Notes under the pieces: model-generated | The model's input: only the letters and a program-made list of their open reading frames with translations | Databases searched by the model: none | What the model was told of the DNA's origin: nothing | Program-made: the position numbers and the translations under genes | Assembly: GCA_963576735.1 (NCBI GenBank) | Contig: OY755186.1 | Location: 16,417,970-16,481,969, forward strand | Direction of reading: 5' to 3' | DNA length: 64,000 nt | Origin: Bedellia somnulentella | Lineage: Eukaryota; Arthropoda; Insecta; Lepidoptera; Bedelliidae | Shown: positions 12,101-27,100 of the stretch, piece by piece | Position numbering within the stretch: the first letter of the stretch is position 1 | Layout of the letters: every line of letters begins with the position of its first letter

Positions 12101-15100
12101 TCCCTCGCATTTTCATGATATAAGCGTTGGCAAAGAGCGGAAAAATAATGAATTTACAAATTGATTCGGTGACGGATCGTAATATTTTACTTACTTTGAC
12201 TCAAACCCACATTATTTTGGTAACAAAAAGATATACCGACTTACGACTAAGAAATATAATTTAAATAATGGATACCACGGGGAATGTTACATATACATAC
12301 ATATACTCACGGCTATAAATCCCGTAACGGGGTAGCCAGAGCTTTGGAATGAAAAATTCCTCAACCACTTTTGGTTGGGAAGAGATGGTAATAATAAATG
12401 TTTTTGGTGAAGGGTCTCCAACCACATCGCCCAAAAATCACTTAAAAAGCCCCTATACCCTTAGTCGCCTCTTACGATCACCCACGGGTAGAAATGGGGT
12501 AGTGTTATTCTAAGCCGACACTACACGGCCGGGGGAATGTTCTCTAGTGAAATATTTAGAGGAAAGACTGTTTACGAACTTAAAGTAAGAGTAAGATGAT
12601 TATAAATTGTAGGTAATGAAGGAAAGATACTTAAACAAAGAAATAGCACAGAGGTGGAAATGCCTTAAAATTATGAGCGGGCGAGGTGTTACGTTATATT
12701 CGAGAGATAATTTCAATATCATTTGAGAAATAGAAGAGCTGTGTATTGGTCCAAACCATTTCCTTCGCCGGGTAAACCATTTTCCTTTTAAAACATTGCT
12801 GGACGATGAGGTTGCATCCATCACTAACCATCCTTACCACTCGACGACAGCCGTGGCCGAGAGGATAGGTCACATCACATCAAACTTGACAAACCTTACT
12901 CACACTCTAGACCAAATATTCGACAAAATTTTATCATGGCTACACGACCACAACCTAGACATCAACTTTACAAAGACTAAATTAATGCAGTTCCGACCCT
13001 ATCAAAAAACACCTTTAAATATTAACTACACATATAAAAACACTGAGATCAAAACCGTAGACACTTTTTCGCTACTAGGAATCAATATAGACAGTCATCT
13101 AAACTGGAAAAGTCATATAAACAGCACAGTTTCAAAACATTCCAGTTTTTCCTATGCTCTCTTAGAACTGAAAAAAACCACCGACTTAAAAGCTTCCCTT
13201 AGCGCATACTATGCTTATGCACACTCTAGGTTACAGTATGGGATAGTGCTCTGGGGTAACAGTACGGACTTCAGTAAGCTATTCATCCTCCAAAAACGTT
13301 GCATTAGAATACTAGCGAATATCGACACAATGCAAAGTTGCAGGAATTACTTTATTGCATACCACATTCTCACCTTACCATGTATATATATATCCTTGAA
13401 GTATATAAATTTGTCACAAACCACCTAGAGCTTTTCCCAAGTTATTCGCGTCCACCAAGCCTAAGACCTAAACATAGATTAGCAAATCCCACCTCTACCC
13501 TACAACTAGTTCACTCTGGTCCCTTCGCTATGTGCGTGCAGATATATAACAAAATAGATGCTAATAAAATAGTTACGGCCACTAGTAAATTATCAAAAAT
13601 ACGACAGTTAAAGCTGTACCTCGTTCAAAAATGCTTTTACTCTGTTAATGATTTTCTACAAGACTGATATCCGTAAGTTAACTGACATTCTATAAACACA
13701 CACATAATTACTTCAAACAACCTACCTCACATACAACTACCTAGTCACACAAACCTATTAACAACTAACATATACTTAACGCATTACATATAATTAAAAA
13801 TATATATTATTATTAAGATACCTAGTTATTTAAGCTAATACAATATGTTTAAAAAAGAAAAGAAGATATATTTGTTATCTAATGTTTTAATTTAAATGTT
13901 CTTTTGTAAATTATTTTAAGACATTGCAGTAACCTCGCAGGGCTCATGTTACGGCTACTTCTATAAATTGTACCACCTATGTATACCACATGAAGCAATA
14001 AACGAATATGAATATGAATATGAACATAGTTTCTCGGTCCGGGGAGGTAGCAGGTTCAATCCTCGCTGAGAGCAACATTTATGTGATGAGCAAAAAATTA
14101 TTGTTTCTTAGTCTTGGATGTTATTTATGTGTGTATTATATCATATTAAAATATATAGTTAAGTTTCGGCTTACTTGATCCGTGTATAATATTTCCGTAT
14201 ACATTTATGTGTTTATTTATCCTTTATTTCATCAAAAAAGTCAACTGACATAAGGGGTAACAATACCCGAGGAAATAAATGACTCTTCTAAGTACCTACA
14301 AGCCTAACATTATTATATAAGAAATGCATTTAAACTGTGTAGTGTCGGCTTAGAATAACACCACCCCATTTCTACCCGTGGGTGATCGTAAGAGGCGACT
14401 AAGGGTATAGGGGCTTATTAAGTGATTTTTGGGCGATGTGGTTGGAGACTCGTCACCAAAAACATTTATTATTACCATCTTTTCCCCAATCAACTTCCAA
14501 AAGTGGCTGAGGAATTTTTCATTCCAAAGCTCTGGCTACCCCTTCCAGGTATTTATAGCCGTGAGTATATGTATATAAATATGTACATTTAAACCGTGAT
14601 GTTTAACAGGTATTCCATCGAAACCACAAACAAATTCATATTCCTTGTTACAGCATCGAGACACCCAAGAAACCCTGGCTGTACTGGACCGGTTAGACCT
14701 GGACACTGAAAAACCGTCTGATGAGGAAGTGGCCAGAAAGTTTGGGTTCGAAGAGGACTACTACAACGGCACCGTGTCGTGGTGGCAGAACCTGAAACCA
14801 CAGATGTGGTCGCTGTTCGATGAGCCGTATAGCTCTAATGCTGCTAAGGTTGGTAGGAATTTAGTTTTAGTATTTTTAGTTTTAGATGAAACACCAAAAA
14901 CCTTTATTTTACCATGTTTTTCCCAACGCAACTTCCAAAAGTGACTGAGGAATTTCTAATTCATTAGCTCGGGCTACCCCTTCTAGAGATTTATAACCGT
15001 GAGTATATATATGTATGTATATTTATAAGAGAAAGGCGTGTTAGTAATTTATTTATAAGTCAAGAATAGCTAAAATGATTTGGTTATAATTCATGGGGAA

Positions 15101-18100
15101 GTCTCTTAGAACCAGAGGACGGACATAGACATGCCATATAAACATAACATAACATAACATAAACGTTCACGCCGAATTTCCCCGACGGGGTTGTCAGAGG
15201 TACTAATACTTCTGAACATCACGTGACATTGTCACCTGGCGTTCAGAGTACCCACGTTTTGCATGGACAGTGTACTCACGTAATAGGGGGCAGGCCTATC
15301 GCCGTTTTGTACGAATACACGGTCACATGACTAAGTACAACTCAGCCATGTGGGTTTCCTCACGATGTTTTCCCTCACCGTTAACAACCATGATAAATTA
15401 ACCACACATATGTCTTTAGAAAAGACAAATTGGTGTAGGCCCGACCCAGGATTTGAACACTAGTCGCTTGCACGACAACCGAGTGTTCTACCCACTGGGC
15501 TATCACGGTAGTAAATAGTTCTTATTCTAAAATGCTAATGATAGCCTAAGAAGTATAATTTTGGAAATGCAAGACTGGTGCATAGAACTTATAACGTATA
15601 ATATTTACAATTTATGGTTTGTTCTTATCCATTTTTTTAAATAAAACTTTTCTAATTAGACACTATACTGACAATTTAAAATTATGTAGGTAGTAATGTG
15701 GGTGTAAAGAAAGAAAGAAAAGAAACGGTAGCTCAATTGGCTAGAGCGACGGGGGCGTATACCCGAGGTCGCGGGTTCGAATCCCGCCTGTGTCGAAATT
15801 TTTCTTTCCCTTATTTATTCTTTATTTATTAAAAGAAAGACATTTATTCGCTGCATCAAAAACTAACAATATGCAGATAATAAGAAATAAAAAAAGTAAA
15901 AGAATATAGAAGCAGGTGTCCGAAGTATGAAGACTAAAAGAGCATATATGAAATGATTGAGAGATAATTTAATTCGCGTGAGCATATGTATGTATGTAAA
16001 ATGATGTCATTACATTATCGTCTCGATAAAACCACAAAGACTGATACCCAGGTTCCCCCTAACTTCAACAAGTCAACAAATTCGTTTGAATCCCTCTTAT
16101 TTAAATAAAAAGATATTTCACTCTAAAAGCGGCTATTCCGACATACAAGCTAAGTTCCACAAAGCTTAGATAAAGCGAGAAGACCTTATGAATAAACATC
16201 AGATTAGAGGAAGGAGGATAGCGAAAGTGGGTCAGAGGTGTATAAATGACTTGTTAATACAAATCTACAGACTAGATAATAAATACATATATATAATACA
16301 TAAAATAACATCGCCTGGATTCCGAAACATATTTATATTAGGGAATATTAACTGCATTTATATATTATACTATGCAAACTTAATTATTTCTCATAAGGCG
16401 TGCTAATACTTTCTAAATAAATACTCAAGACAGTTTGCTGTGTAGTGTCGGCTTAGAATAGCACTACCCCATTTCTTCCAGTGGGTGTACGTAAGAGGCG
16501 ACTAACGGTATTGGGTCTAAGGATTTTTGGGCGATGCAGTTGGAGACCCATCACCAACAACCTTTATTTCACCATCTTTACCCCACTCAACTTTCCAAAA
16601 GTGGCTGAGGAATTTCTAATTCCTTAGCTCTGGCTACCCCTTTTAGGGATTTATAGCCGTGAGTATATGTATGTATGTATGTATGTACATATAATACATA
16701 AAGTAACATCGCCTGGATTCCGAAACATATTAATATTAGGGAATATTAACTGCATTTATAAATTATTCTATGCAAACTTAATTATTTCTCAATAAGGCGT
16801 GCTAATATTTTTTAAATAATTACTCAAGACAAGTACAATTAAACGATATTCATATAATAGACGATGTTTATAAAAGATTTCACTTTCATTGAATTTGCAA
16901 TGGGGATAATATGATAAATGCCTCACCAAATCGGAAAAACCAAAAACATATACGCACCAGGCATCATGCATAAAACATAAAAGGATAAAAAATGCCAAAA
17001 ATTTTATTTTTCTAAATTAAGTTAATACTAAAAATAAATTAACGTCAAAAGTTTAAATTTATCATTAAACCGCTGCTTCGGAAAGTGTTCGTAAAGAGAA
17101 GAAGCAACAAAGAAAGTCTTTACATTCACTTTTTTAAATTTTTTCAAAATATGTTTTGTAAAATTTTGGGTTTGACATATTTTTACTTTATAAAAGATTT
17201 TCTATGCGAGCAAACCAAACGCTAGTTTGACATAATTAAACTAAATTGTCCATCAGATGATTGTATATCTTTATTATGTATGTGTTAAGATGGTTTTGGC
17301 ACATATAAAGAAAGCAAGACTTACCATTACTGCCGTGTAGTGTCGGCTTGGAATACCACTACCTCATTTCTACCCGTGGGTGATCGTAAGAGGCGACCAA
17401 GGGTATAGGGGCTTTTTAAGAGACTTTTGGGCGATGTGGTAGGAGGCCCGTCACCAGAAACATTTATTATTACCATATATTTTCCCCAATCAACTTTTAA
17501 AAGTGGCTGAGGAATTTCTCATTTCAAAGCTCTGGTTACCCCGTTAAGGGATTCATAGCCGTGAGTATATGTATGTATGTATGTACAAAATATAATAACT
17601 TAAATATTGTTTTTTTTTGTAAAAAAAAACGTTCTAAAACTAACTTTTATAAAAAAACTGTTTGCAGTAAAATCAATATAGCAAGTAGATTAGAATCACA
17701 CATACGTAACTTGGGATGGGATTTAAAAAAAAAATCTGCTTTAACATATTTATGAAGTTCTCCAAAATGGTTAATAGTTAATTTAAACTTTAAAATTGAC
17801 ATTCGAATTGTTAAATAATCAATCAAACAAGAACTTACAAGAGTACGGACCTTTGTCAAAGTAGAACCTTAATTTGCATAAATTGATTCGTCGTGGCCTC
17901 AAGGCTTAGTCACTTGATATTTTCCCCCGAGAAGCGGCAAGTATTACCCGTTTGGGTTAAGCTTTTGCTGTATTGAATTTCAATAATGCTAATACAAGAG
18001 GCCTATGTATAAAAAATAGCCAAATACCATATTTTTTTTAAATTACGCGACATTTGTACATATATACATTCTTATACTCACGCCATTATTTCCCATTGGG

Positions 18101-21100
18101 GTAGGCAGAGACTATTGATCGCCACTTAGTACGATCCTGGTGAACAACTCTAGTTGTATATTCAAAGATACAAACCATAACGATGAGCGACGATCTTACA
18201 AGGCTTACCTGTGGAAGTGGAAACTGTAAAGATTATAAATTATTAAATTAGTTAAGTTGTTTAGCCTAGTTTTTACTGTTACTTAAAATCAACGATATGT
18301 TTCTTCAGACCAAATCTTCGTCGGTATTTTTTATATTCATATTTTGTATATGAATTTTGTAGGATTTGCAAACTTAAAGACTCAAACGTTCACGCCGAAT
18401 ATCCCCGAAGGTCTAATACTTCTGAACATCACGTGACATTGTCACCTGGTGTTCAGAGTACCCACGTTTTGCTTGGACAGTGTACTCATGTGATAGGGGA
18501 CAGGCCTATCGCCGATTTGTTCGAATACGCTGTCACATGACATAGTACAACTTAGCCATGTGAGTTTCCTCACGATATTTTCCCTCACCGTTAGCACCTA
18601 TGCAAAATTAACCACACATATGTCTTTAGAAAAGACAAATTAAAGTGTAGTGTAGTTTTCATGAACAAAATAATTCAAGTTAAATTAGTGTAGGCCCGAC
18701 CCGGGATTAGAACACTAGTCATCTGCACGATAAGCGGTGTTCTACCCACTGAGCTATCACGTCGTTACGTCCGCATACTGACACATTTGAAAGCACACCT
18801 TGTGTATACAAGTGTTCATATCACCCAAATTATTAATCGGGGTTTTTATCAAAATAAGCGATAGAAACGAACCACACGATTTTATTATACTAACCAATTA
18901 AAATTAAGTGTAAAGAACGGTGCAGAGTATGAAAACAACTATTTAGAAAATAATTGTTTTGACTGGTTTAAGTTACGTAATGTCTTTAAAATATTTTTTA
19001 GGATTTGGATGAATGTGAAATATAATTTTTTTCAAGTCTGTGAAAAACATTTGAAAAACAAATTGTACAAAATTGTGTGTGTAAAGCATTTTGCATGCAT
19101 TAAATATATATATACACTACTACATGTACGTACGTGTTGTTTCGGCTTAGAATAGCACCAACCCACTTCTTCCCATATATGTCGTAAGAGGCTATCAGGG
19201 AATCGGGCCTTTTACGTGATCGTTGGGTGATACGCCTGAAGACCAACAGTCTTTACTGTAAAATTTATATCCCACTTTAGTTCCAAAAAGGTTGGAAAAT
19301 TGATTATTGTGAATCTCTAGCTACCCCATCATGGAATTTATTGCCATGATATATATCATATATATGTATGCATACATATGCATGGCTGTATGCAAAAATA
19401 TAGTAGCTAATCTGTAAATACTTTAAACGTGTATATGAAGAAAGAAAAGAACGTTGTTTAAATAGGAACTCACCCAAATACAAACCTTTTTTTTTAATAC
19501 ACTATCTGTGAAATTTTTTGCTGTAACTATAAAGGTTCGCGTGACAGAACCTGGTGACAGATAGACGGACAGATAGCAAAACTACAGTAATTGGGCCCCG
19601 TTTAACATTTTTCTTCGGAACAATGGCCTGGCTTTTAGACTTTTATAATCAGGACGCATTGTCAAAAAATTCTTGGCTACTCTTAAACAGGTTCTTGACA
19701 TAAGAATTTTAATAATGTCACAGAGTTAACATACAGAAACGAACGGTCTATCCAAGGTCTATCCCTATACCTCCTATTAAGTGAGTGCACTGTTAAAGCA
19801 AATTTATGTAATTTAAATATTTTTGTTCATGAAAACCTCATGTGGGGATTATTACTAATAAATAAAGAATAAAAGGAAAGAAAAATTTCGACACAGGCGG
19901 GATTCGAACTTAATGAAAATTTATACATACATACCTACATACATATACTCACGGCTATAAATCCCTAAAAGGGGTAGCCAGAGCTGAGAAATTATAAATT
20001 CCTCAGCCACTTATGGAAGTTGAGTGAGGAAAAGATGGTAGAATAAAGGTTTTTGGTGATGGGTCTCCAACCGCATAGCCCAAAAATCCCTTAAAAAGCC
20101 CCAAGTCCGTTAGTCGCCTTTTACGTACACCCACCGGAAGAAATGGGGTAGTGCTATTCTAAGCCGACACTACACAGCTCTTTATGTACTCTGAAGATCA
20201 GGTGATATTAATGTCAAGTGATATGCAGAACTGAGTACCTCTGCCATCCCTTTGGCTAATAAATTGAGCTTAAATTACTTGTTATATCTTTTATCTGGTT
20301 ATCAGTTTTAAAACCAACCAGGGGAGTACATACATATACTCAAGTCTATAAATCCCAAAAAGGAGAAGACAGAGCTTTAGAGCTAGAAACTCCTTACCCA
20401 CAATTCGGTATACAAAGTTTTACAAAAGTGGTGCTGATTACGAAACCATTTCGAGATATTATGTTTTTAAAACTTTTTTTTTTAATTAAATCAAACAAAG
20501 CTAAGATGACCGCTATTTAGCAAAAAACGTTATGTCAAAGACATTCGTTCTTGCAGTTTATTAATAAAATATCGAAAATCATAGGTTTGTTTAGTATAAT
20601 ATCGTAATAATTTCATTTGGGATCACAAATTCGTGAAATATTTTGCAATTAGCAACATTTTTACTAAACATTTCGCTTTATTTGCATGTCGCTACGTGAT
20701 TTTTTCGATCGATGACGTCATTAAGTACAAAAGTTGAACAATCTTAAAAAAAATCATAACTTTGCAATTACTCATTTTAAATGAAAAATATTCAAATCAG
20801 TTTTTTATTTTCGTGTTTGCTATCGAATAAAAATATTTAATAAATACCAAAAAAAACTTGGCATACCGAATTAAGAGATGATAGGGGACAAGATGATAGA
20901 AATAAAGTATCGTTAGTGATGGTACTCCAACCGAATCGCCCAAAACTATTTGAAAAAGCCCCATGCTATAAGCTAGCATTACATGGCCAGGGTAGTATCG
21001 ACTATCAATATCATTAAACAATTTGTATTTATTCTTCCCGGGGGGAATTAAAAGGCATCGCAGAGTTTTGGAGGCTATTGAAGTGATTGTCATCAATGTA

Positions 21101-24100
21101 ATTTGATTAACAATGATTACCCCACCCAAGTCACAAAAAAGACTGAGCAATTTCTAATTCTGAAGCTGCGGTCACCCCTACATGGGATCTATAGCCTTGA
21201 ATATAAAACCAATCAACCAACCAACTCTTCTTTACAATATTTTCCCTGCTGAACTTCCAAACTTTTCTGATATACACACACATATTAACATTCCTTGCGA
21301 TGTGTTCCTTGTGTGTATATGTTGAGGCTTAAAGTTAAAGTTTGGTCATAACTGAGGAACAATACGTTATTGATATTGTTTTCATATTTCCCGTTTTGCC
21401 ATTTAGGAAGCGAAATGAAAGGCTTAACCCTAAATTGGTTTTTCATCAAAGCATGATTTAATTGGAAAAACAATTTTACTGAGAATGGATAGCTCGAATA
21501 TTAAACCATAACTCAGAGTTTTCACTGAAGTATGATCTGCCCTTTTCTGTTTCACTTTTATGTATGTATACAACTTTTAACTTTGTACATACGCACATAT
21601 GCCTTGTAGTACCGGCTTAGAATGTCACTATCCCCTTTCTACCCACGGGTGTCGTAAGAGGCGACTAAGGGTATAGAACTTTTTAAAGTGGTTTTTGGGC
21701 GATACGGTTGGGAGTCTCCAATGGAGACCTACCACCAACGATACTTTATTTCAAATATATTGTCCCCTATTTATCAATCAATCAAATTTGATAATTCCAG
21801 AAATAAGGTAATCCATATAGTTAGCCGTGTAATGTTGGCTTAGAATAACACTACCCCATTTCTACCCGTGGGTGATCGTAAAAGGCGACTAAGGGTACAG
21901 GGGCTTTTGAAGTAATTTTTGGGCGATGTGGTTGGAGACCCGTCACCAACAATTATTTATTATTACCACCTTTTCCCCACTCAACTTCCAAAAGTGGCTT
22001 AGGAGTTTCTCATTCCAAAGCTCTGGCTACCCCGTTAAGGGATTTATAGCCGTGAGTATATGTATGTATGTATGTATATAGTTAAGTACATCAGAATATA
22101 AAAACATAAAAATAAAGAACCTATCAACTTCCAAATGTGGCTGAGGACTTTCTAGCTCTGAAGCTCTGGCTACCTCTTTTTGGGATTTATGGCCGTGAGT
22201 ATATGTATGTATGTATGTAGATACGCACGTACATATACAATAATATATTCAATTCAAGTGAGACCTAATACGTTACTTATATACATCATAAAATATGTAT
22301 TACTTTCGTCTTAAACACAGCAAAATTTACATACATACATACATATACTCACGGCTATAAATCCCTAGAAGGGGTAGCCAGAGCCAAGGTATTAGAAAAT
22401 CCTCAGCCACTTTTGGAATTTGCCTGGGGAAAAGATGGTAAAACAAAGGTTGTTGGTGATGGGTCTCCAACCGCATCGCCCAAAAATCCCTTAAAAAGCC
22501 CCAATACCGTTAGTCGCCTCTTACGTACACCCACCGGAAGTAATGGGGTAGTGCTATTCTAAGCCGACACTACACAGCAGAAAAGCAAAACTTAATCATG
22601 CCAATTACTGCGCAAGCAAATTAAAGTTATAATTTTAATGTGTTCCAGTTACACTGCTCTTGCTGATAAATAATTCCACTCAAAAGCCTTTCTGAATGGA
22701 CTAATATCCGAAACACCAGTCTCTTTGCAAACTGTAAATAAGCCGAGTGTATTTATTTTAAAACCGCCGAGTACGGAAGTTGTCTCACAAATATTTGCAT
22801 AACATGTTGGTTTAGCACGAACAGTTTCCATTCTAGAAATTGCGAATACTTGTATATTATTCTGGGAAATAAAGAGCAATTCGCTGAAGTGTAAACGCTG
22901 TAAAAACTGGATTAGCTAAGGAAAACATTTTGCGAGAAAGATGGTTCTGGGTGATATGTCAGAAATAGAGCGAGAGAAGAAATGAAAACTGTTTGCTTTA
23001 TACTTATAATAACACTACACAGCAATATTGTTATTATTCTTAGAATATCACTACCCCATTTCTAAATGAGTCGATGCAAAAATGACAGGTTACTGAAACT
23101 AAGCTCGAGAAAGCAAAAGTAAAGATTTGCTTTTCACAACATGTTCTGACGAAAACACATGCAGAAGTCTGCTATACACACATATACACATACATACATA
23201 TACTCACGACTATAAATCCCTAGAAGGGGTAGCCAGAGCTAAGGAATTAAAAATTCCTCAGCCACTTTTGGAAGTTGCGTGGGGAAAAGATGGTAAAATA
23301 AAGAATGTTTGTGATGGGTCTCCAAACGCATCGCCCAAAAATCCCTTAAAAGCCCCAATACCGTTAGTCGCCTCTTTCGTACACCCACCGGAAGAAATGG
23401 GGTAGCGCTATTCTAAGCCGATACTACACAGCATATATATATTAAAAATATAACTATATAAAAATAAAATTTTACTTAAGGCACATAAAAATTTAGTGTC
23501 CTATGGCTCGTACTTTATATGTATTCTAAAGCTATCATTACTCAAAAAGGTCTCGAAGGTCATTACTTTGAAGCCGCAAGGGTCTTCAAAGTGTGAGAAC
23601 ATTATAATTAATGATATTCTGACTGTCTTTCACGAGAGCTAGCGTATTTTCTACTCAAATATCTTTATTATTATTGTCTGACATTACTAAATAATATTAC
23701 ATCAATAGAATATCATATTGTTACAAAAAATAAATGGCATTTGTATAAAAACTACAAATACTAGAGGTCCGCTCCAACTTTACACGCTTAATGTTACTCG
23801 ATCCCTGCTCACCCTCTATGACATTCAGCATGACGATATTTAGCTCACGTTTCTTCCGAAGGCTTTGGTTTTCCATTAATAAAGGAAGTTTTGCTATCGA
23901 TTGAGTGGTTTCGGAGCTCCATGAATGAATACATTACAAACTCACAAATAAGCAAAGAATAAACTATACATACATACATACATATACTCAGGCCATTAGT
24001 TCCCATTGGGGTAGGCAGAGACTATTGATCGCCACTTCGTACGATCCTGACAAACCTCTCTAGCTTCGTTTAGATCCATCAATCTTTTCATGCATGCTCT

Positions 24101-27100
24101 TTTATTCTTCATACTTCGGACGCCAGCCTTTTTGAGCACACTCTCAATTTGGTCCAAGTGTGTTCTCCGTGATCGTCCTCTACTAACATTACCATCCTCC
24201 CTAGCTCTATAGATCCCTTTTACCAATTTTCTATCATCCAGAGTAAACTTTAATCACAAAAAGTAACAGCCTTTATGAAAGATTTTGAAACTAGCATCAA
24301 TGTGAATAAAAAACTATTTAAATTACTTGCATTTTATAGCTATAACAATTCTTGGTAGTTCTGCCCGATTTTTATTCAATTTTTTATTGATCTGATTTTC
24401 ATTTATGTATAGTTTCTTTGTACTTACGGCATTATTTTTATTTTTTCGCATGAAGGAAGGGTTTGAAAGCAGTTTTTCCTTGAAACCTTGGAAATCAAAA
24501 ATTTATGACTTTTCAAGACTTCTAAACATTTATACATTATTTTTAAACATCAATACATTTTAAACTCATGCCTTTTACTTTCTTCCGTCTAGCTACCAAG
24601 GTTAATATGAAATTCAGAAACATGAAACGCAAAATTAAGGTCCTTCAGTAGCACAGGATAACCACTGTTCTCAAAATTTGTATTTGCATAAATTTGAATA
24701 CGAAAACCCTCGAAATAAATTTGATTTTTTTAATCCGTCGCGTTAGCTCTTTTTCCCGCGGTAATTCGACTTAATTTTTTTACGCTTATTATGTAAAAGG
24801 TTTGTTTTCAGAAATTAGAAACTCTTTGTTAAGCTTGTTTCGCAAATAAGCTGAAATAATACGGATTAAAATTTATTTTGTAACTCGCTCCAGTTTTATG
24901 TTGCTATTTTTTTTTGAAGCTGGTCATTTCATAATCTAATTTATTTGAATATTGCAAAGCACTCCGTAGCACGAAAAATATGACTCTTGCCAGAATATTT
25001 CAGAAATGTTAAATGTTATAATATGATAAGTTGGTGATCCTAGGGCTCGCAGGTATCTCGACCAACGAATTAGTTTGGCCATTCAAAGAGGAAATGCCGC
25101 TAGTATTTTAAACACGATACCGTACTACGAGAGCGATGAATTTCACAAAATTTTCCATTCATAGTATTTATTTAGTTTCATATTTAAATTTAGACTGTAA
25201 ATTGTTTTTGCATTATTACATAAATAAATAATTAATGATGTTATCTCTGCCTAAATCATCAGTGATATTTCAAAATTTCATTGATTTGCAAGTTAGATCT
25301 TCGAAAGTACTGATTATAGTGTAAATAAAACTCTCACATGATAAAGTAAAGATAAAATTTCAAATTTTAAAAAACACTATCAATTGCTTTTATAGTTTAA
25401 TAAAATGCTACATCTTGAGATTTTACTTACATACTAGTGGATCATCCCAGCTTCGCACGGGTAGCGTTGTTTTTTAAATATCTGAGGTTTCTTTCTTTAG
25501 TCACTGCTCAAGCATTGTGAAATTCAGCGCAATGTTTTCAATTTATTAAATTTATAGCACTCCCTAAACAGTGTAGTTTGGTGATTTTTAATGCGCTTTA
25601 ATGAACGGTTCAGTATTTCCGTTTAATAGCAAATTTTGGAATAAAACGCTATGAAGTATTTATAACAATCTAAAAAATAAACCATTACGTGTTGTAGGAT
25701 GCAACTACTGGCGCCATTTAGTATGTTATATGTAAATTATTAACTATTCGATTTTGGTCACAGGCGCGATGGCTTATTTTATGTATAATTTCGGTGTTTC
25801 TCTACCGATTTCTATGATTCTTTTTTTATTGAATAGGTAATAATGTTATCTTTTTTAAATTAGGGATGAGTGAGAGGTTTACAAACGTAAGAGTAAACAA
25901 ATATAATCAGAATGTTCCGAACTGCTAAGCTATCAGGAATTACATGTGTTATTGTGAGTCAACCGTAAAAGAGAGACATAAACTGTTGAGGATTTATTTT
26001 TAGATAATTTTATTTCCGTCATACATGATTTCTATGTAAGTTTAACCATTAAGGCTGCACACGCGACGGAAGCTTAAAAAATGTAGTAACTTCTCCCGTT
26101 TTCCCAAAATTTCCAAAAATTTCCCTTTACTACTCTGCTGAAAAGTATACAAAAACCTGCTCAGGAGTATGGAGAATAATTGTACCAAGTTTCGTTAAAA
26201 TCCGTCGAGTAGTTTTTGTTTCCATAAGGAACATACAAACCGACAGACAGACGGACAGACAGACAGACAAAAATTTTACTGATTGCATTTTTGGCATCAG
26301 TATCGATCCCTAATCACCACCTGATATTTATTTTGAAAATATATTTCGTGTACAGAATTGACCTCTCTACAGATTTATTATAAGTATAGATATTCACGGC
26401 TTTAAGGCAGTTGTCCCACCGACGGCGAGGGAACGACTAACTATCGGCGATTTTTCGCTCAAAAAGCGTACAAATAGATATGCATTCCGTGTAAACAAAA
26501 GAGATGCATGCACAAATAGTTGATCGCTGACCGTTCACATTGCCGGCGAGGACTCGTTTCACTAGTTTGTCGCTAAGCGACCAGAGCTATGAAAGATAAC
26601 ATTCGCTTAGCGATACTCGCTCGGTGATTAGAACTCACGTCGAGAGAGCAACCAGCGGTCATTTCTCTACAGTTCGGATATGAAAGTGCACGTGTTTTTA
26701 TTTATTATGAATATAGAACAATCATTAGAATTATCATTGTTAAGTTCAGACGACGATGATGATGAGGAATCGCTTGCCTCACTCGCACACTCGTTTATAG
26801 CCGAGCTACAGAACTATCGGAACTACGCTCTCGCTCCCCGCGGCTCGCCATCTCGTTCTATATTGTAGCTTTACTCGCTACTCGTTCATCGTTGCAGGTG
26901 GGACAACTGCCTAAGCCCCAAAATAGGGGTAAGGGTAACCAGAACTCCAGAATTGTAAATTCTTCATTTACTAAATTGGTACATTTTGAGAATTTACTTA
27001 CATATATTCACGGCTTTAAGCCCCAAAATAGCGGCAGTCCTTTGGAGGTTGGTTGAAGAAAATTTATTTCTAATCCTCCGAAGATTAATCCTTTATTCAA

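Noticed and set aside
12600..12824. Reverse-strand 74-residue frame
   Set aside because: No domain or homology signal; it overlaps the start of the LINE fragment by chance.
23127..23405. 92-residue frame
   Set aside because: It is the translation of a family A copy; similar frames appear wherever that element is intact, without codon-level conservation of a protein.
26680..26868. 62-residue open frame with an acidic run as a host gene
   Set aside because: It lies wholly inside the TAA-flanked Harbinger-like element, so it is treated as element debris.
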